DNA of 64,000 nt from Kordia periserrulae (GTDB lineage: Bacteria > Bacteroidota > Bacteroidia > Flavobacteriales > Flavobacteriaceae). This document shows positions 1 through 9,544 of this stretch, in pieces; position 1 is the stretch's first letter, and every line of letters begins with the position of its first letter. The position numbers were made by a program, and so were the translations under genes. The stretch covers positions 124,001 to 188,000 of the forward strand of contig NZ_QBKT01000008.1 of assembly GCF_003054265.1 (NCBI RefSeq). The letters run 5' to 3'. The notes beneath the pieces are model-generated. The model worked only from the letters and a program-made list of their open reading frames with translations. It searched no databases and was not told the DNA's origin.

Positions 1-54
1 AAAACTACATTCAATCGTTGACAAACACGAACACAAATTCAAACTAAATAATCG

Positions 55-567
55 ATGAGCACGACACCTAAAGTAATACAACAAATTACCAACGCTCCAT
101 TGCCAATGATGCTGGAAAAGCTGGGAATGTCTATTGCCAATGCGCAAGCGGCATTAGATGCAAATTCTATTCGATTGGCAAATGAGTTAGCTGCGGTAAC
201 GATTGATCTAGGTGGTGAAGAATACAATTTATTAAGCCTTGGTTTTGCACCCACATTTTACGCTTTTACAGAAGCTTCTGTAGAAATGAAAATGGAATTT
301 TCTATGGCTGAATCTGAAAGCTACGGAGGCGCATTAGGATTCAGCTATGGAAATAGCAGCAACTCCAACAACAACGCAAACTCCAACAACAGTAGTAGTG
401 ACAGCACTTCTACGCAAATGTTTGGTGTTTCTGTTTCGGCTCATTATTCTCGAAAGTATTCTACATCGGTAGAAGGCTCTTCATCAATTGCGGCAAAAAT
501 TGTTTCCTTACCCGCACCTGATATTTATTTTGAAATTTTAAAATCAACCATAAACAAAGACGAATAA
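55..567 (+). CDS. Paralogous structural-type protein of unknown family, copy 1
   Basis: I do not recognise a named family. The 170-residue protein has an N-terminal helix with the pattern NAPLPMMLEKLG, IANAQAALD and a central segment LLSLGFAPTFYAF followed by amphipathic strands. A Ser/Asn-rich linker (about residues 97-122) precedes a KYSTSVEGSS strand and a Pro-rich LPAPD end. The same order of blocks recurs in the genes at 588, 1503 and 5799, so these are paralogues in one operon. There is no signal peptide or membrane segment. The block order loosely recalls DUF2589 proteins, but that is a weak guess. Confidence 0.8.
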   Translation: MSTTPKVIQQITNAPLPMMLEKLGMSIANAQAALDANSIRLANELAAVTIDLGGEEYNLLSLGFAPTFYAFTEASVEMKMEFSMAESESYGGALGFSYGNSSNSNNNANSNNSSSDSTSTQMFGVSVSAHYSRKYSTSVEGSSSIAAKIVSLPAPDIYFEILKSTINKDE

Positions 568-587
568 TAAATTAAAAAACAAAAACT

Positions 588-1496
588 ATGTTTCATAAAA
601 ATCCAGAAATAGGGCAAGAATTACTCAATGTACCTATGGGACAAATGATTGAGAGCATGGCAACATCTATTGCCAATGCACAAATGGCGTTGGATTCCAA
701 CTCAATCGAAGTAGCAGAAATGATGGGAGGATTGAGTCCTGTCAAATCTACCATTAACGGTAGAGAATTTATCAACTTTAAGGACAGTCGTGTATTTTTT
801 GGAAAAGAAAAAGTACAAACTAGTGATGCTGTTGAGTTATACAACTCTAATTCAGATGCAGCCTACAGAGCAGCAATCATTGCAAAAATTGATCCAGCAG
901 ATATTGAAGACGGATACGACAAACCTGTAGTAAATGTTGACAAAAATCCTGTTGGAGCAAACGATGCTGTGTTTACTCCAGACAATCCGAAAAATGCGGA
1001 TGTTTATTACAGACATGGTGGCGATTGGTATGAGTATAACGCTGGAACCGAAGTATATGCTTCTATTACAGCTCCGACAGTTGTTCCAGGAAAGAAGATG
1101 AAAAAACCTGAAAAGGCAGAAAAAACATTGTACTTACCACAACGTTTATCCATGTTGGAATTGGGCTTCTCTCCTACTTTTTATCAGTTTGTAGATACTA
1201 TTATCAAGGTATCAATCAGCATCAAGTTTACGCGTGAAGGTTCCTCTTCGTATCAATATCAGCGTAACTCAAAAAGTACAGACAGAAGTGCGAGTTTTAG
1301 CTGGAGAAGAGGTTTAAAAACTAACAAAACGGTTACTACAACACAGGTAAACGCTGGATTCTCACAAAAATATAGCTATTCGGCAGAAGGTTCTAGTTTG
1401 TTACAAACCAAATTAGTTCCGATTCCGCCACCAGCAGCATTGGAAGAGCGTGTTCAACAACAAATGGCATTGGCTAGAGAAGAAGCTGAAAACTAA
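588..1496 (+). CDS. Paralogous structural-type protein of unknown family, copy 2 (with insertion)
   Basis: This 302-residue protein shares the N-terminal block (NVPMGQMIESMATSIANAQ) and the GFSPTFYQFVDT and KYSYSAEGSS blocks with its neighbours. An extra segment of about 110 residues (roughly 60-175) separates the blocks and contains the aromatic stretch YYRHGGDWYEYN. It lies 20 bp after copy 1 and 6 bp before copy 3, so the genes are almost certainly co-transcribed. No signal peptide is seen. Function is unknown. Confidence 0.8.
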   Translation: MFHKNPEIGQELLNVPMGQMIESMATSIANAQMALDSNSIEVAEMMGGLSPVKSTINGREFINFKDSRVFFGKEKVQTSDAVELYNSNSDAAYRAAIIAKIDPADIEDGYDKPVVNVDKNPVGANDAVFTPDNPKNADVYYRHGGDWYEYNAGTEVYASITAPTVVPGKKMKKPEKAEKTLYLPQRLSMLELGFSPTFYQFVDTIIKVSISIKFTREGSSSYQYQRNSKSTDRSASFSWRRGLKTNKTVTTTQVNAGFSQKYSYSAEGSSLLQTKLVPIPPPAALEERVQQQMALAREEAEN

Positions 1497-1502
1497 GATT
1501 TC

Positions 1503-1976
1503 ATGGGAAGAATCACCAGAGAAATACAAAATGCACCCTTACCCGAGATGATTAAATCTCTGGGTATAGGGATTGCAGAAGCGCAACGAGCTTTGGATCG
1601 GGTTTCAATGGATTTAGCAAAAGAACTTGTAGAAACCAAAGTAGAAATGGGCGGTGAAGAATATAGCTTACTAGCTTTAGGATTTACACCAACATTTTAT
1701 CAGTTTGTTGATACTTTTTTTGAGTGTAAAATGTCTGTTTCTATGATGGAATCGAGAGAATTTGGAGCTTCTGTGACTGCGAGTGCAGGTTTTAATGTCG
1801 GATTTGCCGCAGTAAGCGCTTCCGTAACAGCTAGCTATTCGCAAAAATATCAGTATTCCGCAGAAGCGAGTTCTTTAGTCAGAACCAAATTAGTAACCGT
1901 TCCAAATCCACCTGTTTTTGAACAACGCTTGCAAAGCATGATTCAAAATGAGTTGGATAGTAAAAGACCACAATAA
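1503..1976 (+). CDS. Paralogous structural-type protein of unknown family, copy 3
   Basis: At 157 residues this is the shortest and cleanest form of the local family: NAPLPEMIKSLGIGIAEAQ, LLALGFTPTFYQFVDTFF, an alternating hydrophobic region rich in Ala/Ser/Val, then KYQYSAEASS and a VPNPP end. It is useful as the query for finding the family elsewhere because it has no insertion. The next gene starts 23 bp downstream. No catalytic motif is visible, so a structural or scaffolding role is more likely than an enzymatic one. That is inference. Confidence 0.8.
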   Translation: MGRITREIQNAPLPEMIKSLGIGIAEAQRALDRVSMDLAKELVETKVEMGGEEYSLLALGFTPTFYQFVDTFFECKMSVSMMESREFGASVTASAGFNVGFAAVSASVTASYSQKYQYSAEASSLVRTKLVTVPNPPVFEQRLQSMIQNELDSKRPQ

Positions 1977-1999
1977 CATTCTAATACCAGTATATTAAA

Positions 2000-3406
2000 A
2001 TGGCAAAACATTGGAAAAAATTTGTAAAAAAAGAAAAAGCACCAGCGCAAGAAAACGAAGAACTCAAAGATATTACTTCGTTACTATCGCCAAACGCTAA
2101 AAAATCAGACAAATCCTTAGAAGATGTTGCCGAATTTAATTCGAGTTTAAAGTCATTGATTGACGAGCAAAAACAGCTTGAAGAGCAAATGGCTGAACTC
2201 ACTGGTAAAAAAGAAGCATCAAACACTGATAAACGATACGAGCATGAAATAAAAACGATTGATCAGAAACGAAAAGAAGAAGCAGCCGCTGAAGCAAAAC
2301 GTAAGAAACGAAAAGAAAGTCATCGCAAAAAAGAAGACGATCGTTGGGAAGTAACACCTTCTTTCCATAAAAAAAGGAAAGAAAACACAAACATTCCGCC
2401 TGTTTCTAAACAACGTACAACAGCTATTCCAAATACCGATTTTATTCAAAAAAAGAAAGCTGACAACTCTTCTATTCCTGTTCCTGAAGTTCGCAAAAGA
2501 ACAGCGCCATCAATCGAAACTAAAAAGAAAAGAGAAAAAACATCTTTATTAAATTTTGGTGAAACGATTGAAAAAACAAAAAAGGTTGTAGACGATTTTA
2601 CAAAGCGACCAAAGAAATCCGTAGCTACGGTTGCTAAAAAAGCGAAACAGAAGTCACCAACAGTCACACGAAAAGCGCCAAAAAGAAACACGCAAAAACC
2701 AAAAAGGCAACAACAAACACTGTTACAGCAAGTTGAAAAACGAATCAAAGAAACACCGCTTCAACCGAAAAAGAAACTGGTTGAAACGGTTTCTAACACC
2801 ACAAAAAAGGTAGAAAAGAAACTAGATTCTTTTGTCAATAAAACTGTTAAAAAGAAAGAAGTACAAACAGTAAAAACGGTGGTTCAGAAAGCTTCTAAAG
2901 CTATTGATACATTGGATACAATTGGCAAAAAAGTTTCCGAAGTAAACGATACATTCCATACGGTTCGCACGAAAGGAAATGAACTGCAAACAGGCATCGA
3001 AAAAGTTACCAGTGTAGTAAAATCACCCGAGCTGCAATCACTCAGTAAAAAAGTTTCCAAAAGCGTTGGTATTGTGAACAAAGTAGGAAACAAACTCAAT
3101 AAGGTAGACCAATTATTTAATACAGCGAACAAAAAATTAGACAAAACAAAAACAGTGACAACTCTCTTTGAGAAAAAACTGAATTCTGTTGATTTTATCA
3201 GTGGAAAAGATTCCAAAACGAACAATGCTTTCGATTTTGGTTTCATTCAACAACAAGAAACAAAAAAAGAAGAAACTAACAGCTTTAATGTAGGAAATAA
3301 AAAGTTAGATGTAGCAGTCAATGTCATTAAAACCGCTCAAAATGTAAAGAAAGGTATTGATATATTGAAAGACACAAAAAAGCAAAAAGATAGTTTCGCA
3401 CTTTAA
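2000..3406 (+). CDS. Lysine-rich low-complexity protein
   Basis: A 468-residue, strongly basic protein. Residues about 60-260 are dominated by KK/KR runs. Residues about 270-400 hold helical stretches spaced like a coiled coil with repeated KKV.K..N motifs. There is no signal peptide and no recognised domain. It sits in the middle of the paralogue operon, so a linker or nucleic-acid/polyanion-binding role in the same complex is possible but unproven. Two ORFs on the other strand over this region are composition shadows. Confidence 0.75.
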   Translation: MAKHWKKFVKKEKAPAQENEELKDITSLLSPNAKKSDKSLEDVAEFNSSLKSLIDEQKQLEEQMAELTGKKEASNTDKRYEHEIKTIDQKRKEEAAAEAKRKKRKESHRKKEDDRWEVTPSFHKKRKENTNIPPVSKQRTTAIPNTDFIQKKKADNSSIPVPEVRKRTAPSIETKKKREKTSLLNFGETIEKTKKVVDDFTKRPKKSVATVAKKAKQKSPTVTRKAPKRNTQKPKRQQQTLLQQVEKRIKETPLQPKKKLVETVSNTTKKVEKKLDSFVNKTVKKKEVQTVKTVVQKASKAIDTLDTIGKKVSEVNDTFHTVRTKGNELQTGIEKVTSVVKSPELQSLSKKVSKSVGIVNKVGNKLNKVDQLFNTANKKLDKTKTVTTLFEKKLNSVDFISGKDSKTNNAFDFGFIQQQETKKEETNSFNVGNKKLDVAVNVIKTAQNVKKGIDILKDTKKQKDSFAL

Positions 3407-3416
3407 AAAAATACTC

Positions 3417-4139
3417 ATGAGCACAGCAAATAACGCATTAACCCTAAAACAAATACTATTGGGAATTTCCGATAGTTTAAATGAGGCACAAAATCATTTG
3501 CGGAATGTAAAACCGTATGACGAATTTGGACGACCAAACACATTGTATACATTGCCGTATTTGGATTTTAATTTACAGGTAGAAGCTGAATTTGAGAAGG
3601 AAACTAGTAGTACTAGTTCGCCTACAACTGCCGCTAAAACAACTGCAAATACAGCCGTTATGGCAGAATCGTATGAAAAAAACTATGCAAAAGTAATCTC
3701 CTTTAAACCTGTTGCCGCTACTAATGTAAATACGGATACGAAGGAAACTAATAAAATTACCAGTACGATTTCTGGTCGTTTTATTGCCATAGTTCCTAAT
3801 GAAGGTTTACCGCAAATGATTATCAATGCTACACCTAAAGCAACTACAAATATTCACATTTTTGATATTGATGTGGAAGTTTTTAACGCTGCGGGCGAAA
3901 AAATTTCAGACGCATTGGTAGAGTTTAATTACAATCAGGAGAAAACTAACAAACTAAATCCTGGTGAAATTTTATCACACGGCACCACGTTTTTAAACAC
4001 AAGCGAAATTAGAACAGATGCTACCGGAAAAGCAACTACACAGGTAAAAGTTGACGGTGTCGATTTTGCAAAAGGATATATTTTAATCATTGAAGTCAAT
4101 GTAGGAAATGTGTTGACTAAAATTTCAATTCAACAATAA
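3417..4139 (+). CDS. Operon protein with distant copy of the N-terminal block and an Ig-like C-terminal part
   Basis: The 240-residue protein starts with LKQILLGISDSLNEAQNHL, which aligns in position and pattern with the IANAQ helix of the neighbouring paralogues. The C-terminal half (about 130-240) looks like a beta-sandwich with the Ig/Big-type phrase VFNAAGEKISDALVEFNYN. It is 10 bp after the Lys-rich gene and 2 bp before the coiled-coil gene. No signal peptide is seen. Function is unknown. Confidence 0.75.
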   Translation: MSTANNALTLKQILLGISDSLNEAQNHLRNVKPYDEFGRPNTLYTLPYLDFNLQVEAEFEKETSSTSSPTTAAKTTANTAVMAESYEKNYAKVISFKPVAATNVNTDTKETNKITSTISGRFIAIVPNEGLPQMIINATPKATTNIHIFDIDVEVFNAAGEKISDALVEFNYNQEKTNKLNPGEILSHGTTFLNTSEIRTDATGKATTQVKVDGVDFAKGYILIIEVNVGNVLTKISIQQ

Positions 4140-4141
4140 TC

Positions 4142-5791
4142 ATGGCAGTTAATATACAAACCATTCAGTTTGCGCATCTTTTGTACGATACGTACAATAA
4201 GCCTATTAAAACGGGAAAAGTCCAAATACAGTTCTATAATGTCAATTTAAAATCGTGGTTATCACTTACAGATGTATTGATTGTTTCGAATGGAAAATTA
4301 GCGCATTCGTTAGCAATTCCATATAGAATTTCAACAACCGATCAAACGATTCGTGTAGTTCGAGAAATGCTCAAATCTGGCGGAACACCTTCGTTTCGTA
4401 TCATAAATGCAAGTTCGTCATCTAGACTTCCCGAAGTAATTGAGACAAACTTTAAAGCTGTCATTAAAGATGATATAACACTTACAATCGATTTTGATAA
4501 AAGTTGGTTGTTAGACCCGAAAAAATACATCGCAAAAGATGATCATATCGTAATTGCGACGCAAGTTCCAATGTTTGAACTTACAAACACAATTCAAACC
4601 ATAGAAATAGAAAAAGACAAAGCTATTGCACAGGTTTCAGAACTTAACGCAACAATAACATCACTTTCTGACGAACGCCAGCTGTTACAAAATCAGCTTT
4701 CTAACATTCAAAATGATATTGAAACGCAGCATCAACAATTGGCCGATTTGAATACTAGTTTGCAAACGGTAAGTTCTAATTTAGAAAGTGAACGCACATT
4801 GAGAGAAACGTTGGAAGCTGACAAAACAAATTTGGAAACCCAACTCGCCGCGCAACGCGAAGAAATGGCAGCCATGGAAGCCATAAGTAACGACGGTTCT
4901 AATTTTGAAGTCTTATACAATGAATTGCAAATTGAAGTCGCTGATATCCATAATTTGAATACTGATTTACAGCAACAGATAGATAGCATCACGATTGAAC
5001 GCGACGATTTACAGCTTCAAATTTCTACCATTTCCCTAGAAAAAGAAAACTTACTCGCACAAGTTTCTGAAATTTCGACTGAAAGAGATAATTTACAACA
5101 GCAAGTTGCTGATATTTCCATTCAAAAAGAAAATTTAGAACAGCAAAATGAATCGTTTTTAGCAAATATTTCGGAATTGCAAACCGCTGTTCAACGTGAA
5201 AAAGAATTGACCAAAGCTACGCAGTTGGAGTTACAGAACACAAAAATACTCATTGAAACTTTAGAGCAAAACAACACAAAACTTCAACAGCAATTGGAAG
5301 AAGCGCAAGATTTCTCCATTACCGATCATCCTAATAAATTGTCTGCGAGTAAAGTCTACAGCAGTATCGTAAACGACGTTATAAAAGCGGATGCAGAACT
5401 TGCAAACTCTAACTATAAACTGTCTAATATTTCAGTAAACTTAAAAACAACGGTTGAAAAAGGCCCTGAAGGAACCATTTTTGGCTTGTTAGATTATGAA
5501 TCTGCGAAAGACGTTAACAGTGCCGCTATCAGTGATATTACGCTAGATATTGTACCGTCACAAAACACGGTAACGATTGAAAAAGATGAAATGCCAAATG
5601 TGTTAGGATTGACGGAAACTGCCGTTAGAAAAGTATTGCAAACGTATGGCTTACGACTCGACGCTGTATATCATGCTACAAAAGATGAAAACTTGGTGGA
5701 AGGACAGTCCTTTAAACAATCGCCAGCACCAGGAAATCCAGTAGAAGAAGGACAAGAAGTACTAGTAATTTTCGCAAAACCATTAAACTAA
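4142..5791 (+). CDS. Coiled-coil protein with C-terminal PASTA-like domain
   Basis: The 549-residue protein has three parts. The N-terminal region of about 150 residues is globular and predicted beta-rich. A long coiled coil runs from about 155 to 400, rich in Gln, Glu and Leu with heptads such as LQQQVADISIQKENL. The final 70 residues resemble a PASTA domain (PNVLGLTETAVRKVLQTYGL, then a QSPAPGNPVEEGQEV turn). Typical PASTA proteins are membrane kinases or PBPs, but this one has no membrane segment. In this operon it probably supplies a rod or tether. Confidence 0.8.
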   Translation: MAVNIQTIQFAHLLYDTYNKPIKTGKVQIQFYNVNLKSWLSLTDVLIVSNGKLAHSLAIPYRISTTDQTIRVVREMLKSGGTPSFRIINASSSSRLPEVIETNFKAVIKDDITLTIDFDKSWLLDPKKYIAKDDHIVIATQVPMFELTNTIQTIEIEKDKAIAQVSELNATITSLSDERQLLQNQLSNIQNDIETQHQQLADLNTSLQTVSSNLESERTLRETLEADKTNLETQLAAQREEMAAMEAISNDGSNFEVLYNELQIEVADIHNLNTDLQQQIDSITIERDDLQLQISTISLEKENLLAQVSEISTERDNLQQQVADISIQKENLEQQNESFLANISELQTAVQREKELTKATQLELQNTKILIETLEQNNTKLQQQLEEAQDFSITDHPNKLSASKVYSSIVNDVIKADAELANSNYKLSNISVNLKTTVEKGPEGTIFGLLDYESAKDVNSAAISDITLDIVPSQNTVTIEKDEMPNVLGLTETAVRKVLQTYGLRLDAVYHATKDENLVEGQSFKQSPAPGNPVEEGQEVLVIFAKPLN

Positions 5792-5798
5792 AAAAATT

Positions 5799-6467
5799 AT
5801 GTCAAGCAACTCGTATGATTATGTAAAAGATGCCTTTGCCGCACCGTTAGGAGATTTTATCGCCTCAATTGGCGAAGGTGTTGGAGAAGCACAAGCCGCA
5901 TTGGATGAAGGCTCTTTACGACAAACTTTAGAAATATATAACAGTGATCCTGATAAAGCTTCAGAAACCTTAAAAATGCTTCGTGAAGTTGGGTATCAAC
6001 CGACATTTTACACGATTCCAAAAACAACAGCGAAAGCAAAAATTTCATTGTCGATTTCGCAGCAAAGTACTGGGAATTCTTTGCCAAGTTCGCGTGCCTT
6101 CAGACCTAAAATGTATGCAACGCCCGTGAATGCGTCTAATACGAATAAATACAATTTAGGATTGAACGCTACGGCAGAAATTGAATTTGATATTGTTCCA
6201 GTGCCACCGTCAGAAGCACAAATCATTCGTTTTTTACCGAATATTATCGAAAAGGAAGATGAAAACGGAAACATGGTAAAACGAACCTTTGGTGAAATTA
6301 AAAACTTATTGACGGAATACGGACTCAACTATGAATTTGGCGAAAATATAGACCAAGAAACCATCACCGACGAAACCACCTTTGATACGCAATCGCCTGC
6401 TTTTGATGTCAACAAACCAAGTATGATAAGAGCTGAAGATGTGATTACGTTGGATGTGGATGTTTGA
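5799..6467 (+). CDS. Paralogous family protein, copy 4, with C-terminal PASTA-like tail
   Basis: The first 130 residues repeat the local family blocks (AAPLGDFIASIGEGVGEAQ, LREVGYQPTFYTI, then VPVPPSEAQ). The last 80 residues (FLPNIIEKEDENGNMVKRTF to the end) align with the PASTA-like tail of the preceding coiled-coil gene. The gene is therefore a fusion of the two building blocks found separately upstream, which supports a physical link between them. It is the last gene of the operon, and the telomere-like repeat begins 2 bp after its stop. Confidence 0.8.
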   Translation: MSSNSYDYVKDAFAAPLGDFIASIGEGVGEAQAALDEGSLRQTLEIYNSDPDKASETLKMLREVGYQPTFYTIPKTTAKAKISLSISQQSTGNSLPSSRAFRPKMYATPVNASNTNKYNLGLNATAEIEFDIVPVPPSEAQIIRFLPNIIEKEDENGNMVKRTFGEIKNLLTEYGLNYEFGENIDQETITDETTFDTQSPAFDVNKPSMIRAEDVITLDVDV

Positions 6468-6468
6468 T

Positions 6469-6563
6469 GTTGGGTTTTGGGTGTTGGGTTTTGGGTTTTG
6501 GGTTTTGGGTGTTGGGTTTTGGGTGTTAGGTGTTAGGTGTTAGGTGTTAGGTGTTAGGTGTTA
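6469..6563 (+). repeat. Telomere-like heptamer tandem repeat
   Basis: Thirteen exact 7-bp units plus a partial one. Eight are of the form (G/T)TTGGGT and the last five are GTTAGGT. It begins 2 bp after the stop of the operon. The runs of G every 7 bp on the + strand could form a G-quadruplex. The stretch from 6564 to 6703 shows nothing further that I recognise. Confidence 0.95.
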
Positions 6564-6703
6564 GTAAAATTACTTTTACATTTTTTCTGTTTGATGTTGA
6601 ATGTTGAATTGTTCTTAAAAGCTCAATGTTTCAAGAGAAAAACAAATAAACAAATCCTCGAATTAACAAATTGACAAAACACAAAACAAACTCTTACACC
6701 ATA

Positions 6704-7846
6704 TCAAAGCTGCTTCACGCCCGAAGTCAAAAACGGCATAATTGGCAAGCAACTCATGACTTTGACATCTTCCCAAACGGAACTTTCATTGCCTAAAAAT
6801 GCTAAAATGGTTTCAATATCACGATTTTTAAAAATGGTAGCGAAAATATCTTTTCCTGCCATTTTTTCGGATAAAATCACTTCTAGCAATGTTCTGTCGT
6901 ACCATTGAAACATCTTGTCGCGAAACGTTACTCTTGGATTTGGATGTTTTCCTTTTTTAAGTAGATGGATAATGTTTTCGGTATGTTTTTGCACAAATTG
7001 AAACGTATATCCACTACTCGCTTTCGTAAATCCGCCCGCCGTTCCTAGATTGATGATGTTTTTTTCGTTGGGAACTTTTCTAGAGAATTTCGCCAATGAC
7101 ATGGGAATGATTCCAAATTCAGTGTGTTGAATTTCGTACTCATCAATGTGTAAATAGTCTTTGATATACGATTTAAGTGCTGTTTTGTATTGTTCTTTCT
7201 CCAATACTTTTTTTGTGAATAAGGTATATTCTACCAACGCTTCGGTTTCGCTCGTTGGCAACACATACATAAAGGTGTCTCCGTGTTCTTGTGACAATCG
7301 GAAGTCCATCAAACGTCCGACTTTAGCATCAAAAACGGGCTTTTTTGCGTTGATTACCCAGCCTTCAAAATGTTGCAATAAGGAATTTTGCGTGTCCATT
7401 TTCGGATAAAACAAAGAGGTAGAATTGAACACGTACGTTGCGTTATATTCAGCGTTTTCAGTAGCCACACGCGCTTCTCCATCTACGGAAGTGATAGAAC
7501 TTATGGCTTCATGAACAAAAGTTACATTTTCATGTTTCTTAGCGAAATCCAACACAAAGTTATAAAAGTCAATACCTTGAATCATTTTATAACGATAGTT
7601 TTCCATAGCATATTGACGCTGAAAATCATCTGATAGAAACTCCAAGGTTTTCCATTGATGGGTAACAATTTCTTCAAACAAACCTTCGCCTTTTTCCCAA
7701 AAACACCAGGTTCGATCGTTTTTATTTTTTTGCGATTTGTCTATGACTAAAATTTGCTTCTGACGCAAGTCGTTGTCGTTCAGCATTCGATACAACAAAC
7801 TTAATCCCGCACAACCAGCTCCTGCAATAATGTAGTCATATTTCAT
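6704..7846 (-). CDS. crtY: Lycopene beta-cyclase family protein
   Basis: A flavin-dependent enzyme that cyclises the ends of lycopene to give beta-carotene. The 380-residue protein opens with a Rossmann dinucleotide-binding motif (YIIAGAGCAGLSLLYRM). It then has the DRTWCFWEKGEG segment typical of CrtY/CrtL enzymes and a GTAGGFTKASSGYTF motif near residue 270. Length fits the family. No other carotenoid gene is in the window, so it is a stand-alone copy here. Its 3' side faces the heptamer repeat. Confidence 0.88.
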   Translation of the reverse strand: MKYDYIIAGAGCAGLSLLYRMLNDNDLRQKQILVIDKSQKNKNDRTWCFWEKGEGLFEEIVTHQWKTLEFLSDDFQRQYAMENYRYKMIQGIDFYNFVLDFAKKHENVTFVHEAISSITSVDGEARVATENAEYNATYVFNSTSLFYPKMDTQNSLLQHFEGWVINAKKPVFDAKVGRLMDFRLSQEHGDTFMYVLPTSETEALVEYTLFTKKVLEKEQYKTALKSYIKDYLHIDEYEIQHTEFGIIPMSLAKFSRKVPNEKNIINLGTAGGFTKASSGYTFQFVQKHTENIIHLLKKGKHPNPRVTFRDKMFQWYDRTLLEVILSEKMAGKDIFATIFKNRDIETILAFLGNESSVWEDVKVMSCLPIMPFLTSGVKQL

Positions 7847-7866
7847 GTAGAAAATATTGTTTTTTT

Positions 7867-7956
7867 GTCATTCCTGCGCAGGCAGGAATCCATTGTGTTT
7901 CGAAAGTGGATTCCGCAACGTACTGAATCAAGTTCAGCACATGAGTGCGGAATGAC
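7867..7956. repeat. REP-like intergenic inverted repeat
   Basis: A 90-bp element bounded by GTCATTCC and its complement GGAATGAC, with an inner palindrome CCTGCGCAGGCAGG. It fills the gap between crtY-like and dnaB. Related CCTGCG/GGCAGG or CCCGCC/GCGGG palindromes recur at 39665, 44330 and 52253, so this is a dispersed genomic repeat. Confidence 0.7.
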
Positions 7957-7990
7957 AAATTAATTCATTGCAAAAATACGGAATTCTACC

Positions 7991-9544
7991 CTAGAACGGA
8001 ACTTCGTTATCATCTGGATTGAAATCGTCATCGTTCATCGAGCTTCCAAACGCTTCGTCCGCGCTTGGCAGATTGTCGGTTCTGAACGTGTCGTCATTGG
8101 CTGCGTCGTTCATTTTGGAATGGAATTCAAACGGCGAATCAAAAGTTTCCAAGTTATCAAACTTACCTAAGTGTCCTAAGAATTTGAGTCGAATGTTGTC
8201 CAAACCACCATTTCTGTGTTTTGCCACGATGAATTCTGCCTGACCTTCCGTTGGTGAACGTTCTTCATCATCCCATTCTTCAATTTTGTAGTATTCTGGA
8301 CGATAGATGAATGATACAATATCCGCATCCTGCTCAATCGCTCCCGATTCACGTAAGTCAGACAGCAACGGACGCTTGCTTCCTCCACGCGTTTCCACCG
8401 CACGCGATAACTGCGATAAGGCAATCACAGGCACATTCAATTCTTTTGCCAACGCTTTTAGGTTACGCGAAATGGTTGAAATTTCCTGTTCACGGTTTCC
8501 TCCTTTTTGACTTCCACCGGCAGTCATTAACTGCAAGTAGTCAATCATAATCATTTTGATGCCATGTTGCGATGCCAAACGACGCGCTTTTGCTCGCAAG
8601 TCAAAAATGGACAACGACGGTGTATCGTCAATAAATAACGGTGCTTTTTCGAGCCCTTTTACTTTTACGTTCAATTGTTCCCACTCATGTTTGGCTAGTT
8701 TTCCTGTACGTAATTTTTCGGAAGATAAGCCTGTTTCCGAAGATATTAAACGCGTAATTAACTGTACCGAAGCCATCTCCAATGAGAAGAAAGCTACGGG
8801 AATATTTTGGTCTACCGCAATGTTTCTTGCCATCGACAAGGTCAACGCCGTTTTACCCATACCTGGACGTGCCGCTACAATGATTAAGTCACTTGGTTGC
8901 CATCCTGAGGTTAGTTTGTCTAATTGTGTAAATCCTGTTGGAATTCCGCTTAACCCTTCTTTGTTGGAGATTTCCTCAATTTTCTTTTTTGCCTGAATTA
9001 CTAAGCTTTGTGCTGTTTCTGACGATTTTTTAATGTTTCCTTGTGTCACTTCATACAAACGCGATTCGGCTTTGTCTAACAATGAAAAAACATCGGTGGT
9101 TTCATCGTAGGCATCTTCAATAATTTCATTGGAGATTTTAATCAAACTACGTTGAATGAATTTTTGCAGAATGATACGTGCGTGAAATTCAATATGCGCC
9201 GAAGACGAAACTTTCTGCGTAAGCGAGATTAGGTAAAAATCGCCACCGACAACTTCTAACTTTGCGTTTTTGCGAAGTTGCGCTGAAACCGTTAACAAGT
9301 CAATCGGCTCTGAGTTTTCAAAGAGTTGAAAGATAGCTTCATATACCAGCTTATTGGCTTCTTTGTAAAAAGCTTCTGGACTCAGAATATCAATTACCTC
9401 ATCCACACCTTTTTTGTCGATCATCATAGCACCAAGCACTACTTCTTCTAAATCGACCGCTTGTGGTGGTAATTTTCCTCTTTCGAGACTTATCAGGTTA
9501 CTTTTATCAGTTTTATATGATTGTTTAGGGTTTACATTTTCCAT
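7991..9544 (-). CDS. dnaB: Replicative DNA helicase DnaB
   Basis: Hexameric helicase of the replication fork. The 517-residue protein has the N-terminal DnaB domain (PPQAVDLEEVVLGAMMID) and a RecA-fold C-terminal domain. Walker A is AARPGMGKTALTLSMA. The motifs IMIDYLQLM and SQLSRAVE are present, as is the block LRESGAIEQDADIV. The acidic C-terminal tail (NDDDFNPDDNEVPF) is usual in Flavobacteriia. It is a full-length gene. Confidence 0.97.
   Translation of the reverse strand: MENVNPKQSYKTDKSNLISLERGKLPPQAVDLEEVVLGAMMIDKKGVDEVIDILSPEAFYKEANKLVYEAIFQLFENSEPIDLLTVSAQLRKNAKLEVVGGDFYLISLTQKVSSSAHIEFHARIILQKFIQRSLIKISNEIIEDAYDETTDVFSLLDKAESRLYEVTQGNIKKSSETAQSLVIQAKKKIEEISNKEGLSGIPTGFTQLDKLTSGWQPSDLIIVAARPGMGKTALTLSMARNIAVDQNIPVAFFSLEMASVQLITRLISSETGLSSEKLRTGKLAKHEWEQLNVKVKGLEKAPLFIDDTPSLSIFDLRAKARRLASQHGIKMIMIDYLQLMTAGGSQKGGNREQEISTISRNLKALAKELNVPVIALSQLSRAVETRGGSKRPLLSDLRESGAIEQDADIVSFIYRPEYYKIEEWDDEERSPTEGQAEFIVAKHRNGGLDNIRLKFLGHLGKFDNLETFDSPFEFHSKMNDAANDDTFRTDNLPSADEAFGSSMNDDDFNPDDNEVPF

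Noticed and set aside
2446-3246. Long minus-strand ORFs (100 and 120 codons) in the Lys-rich gene
   Set aside because: Low-complexity AAA/AAG codons on the + strand give TTT/CTT frames on the other strand. The Phe-rich products are artefacts.
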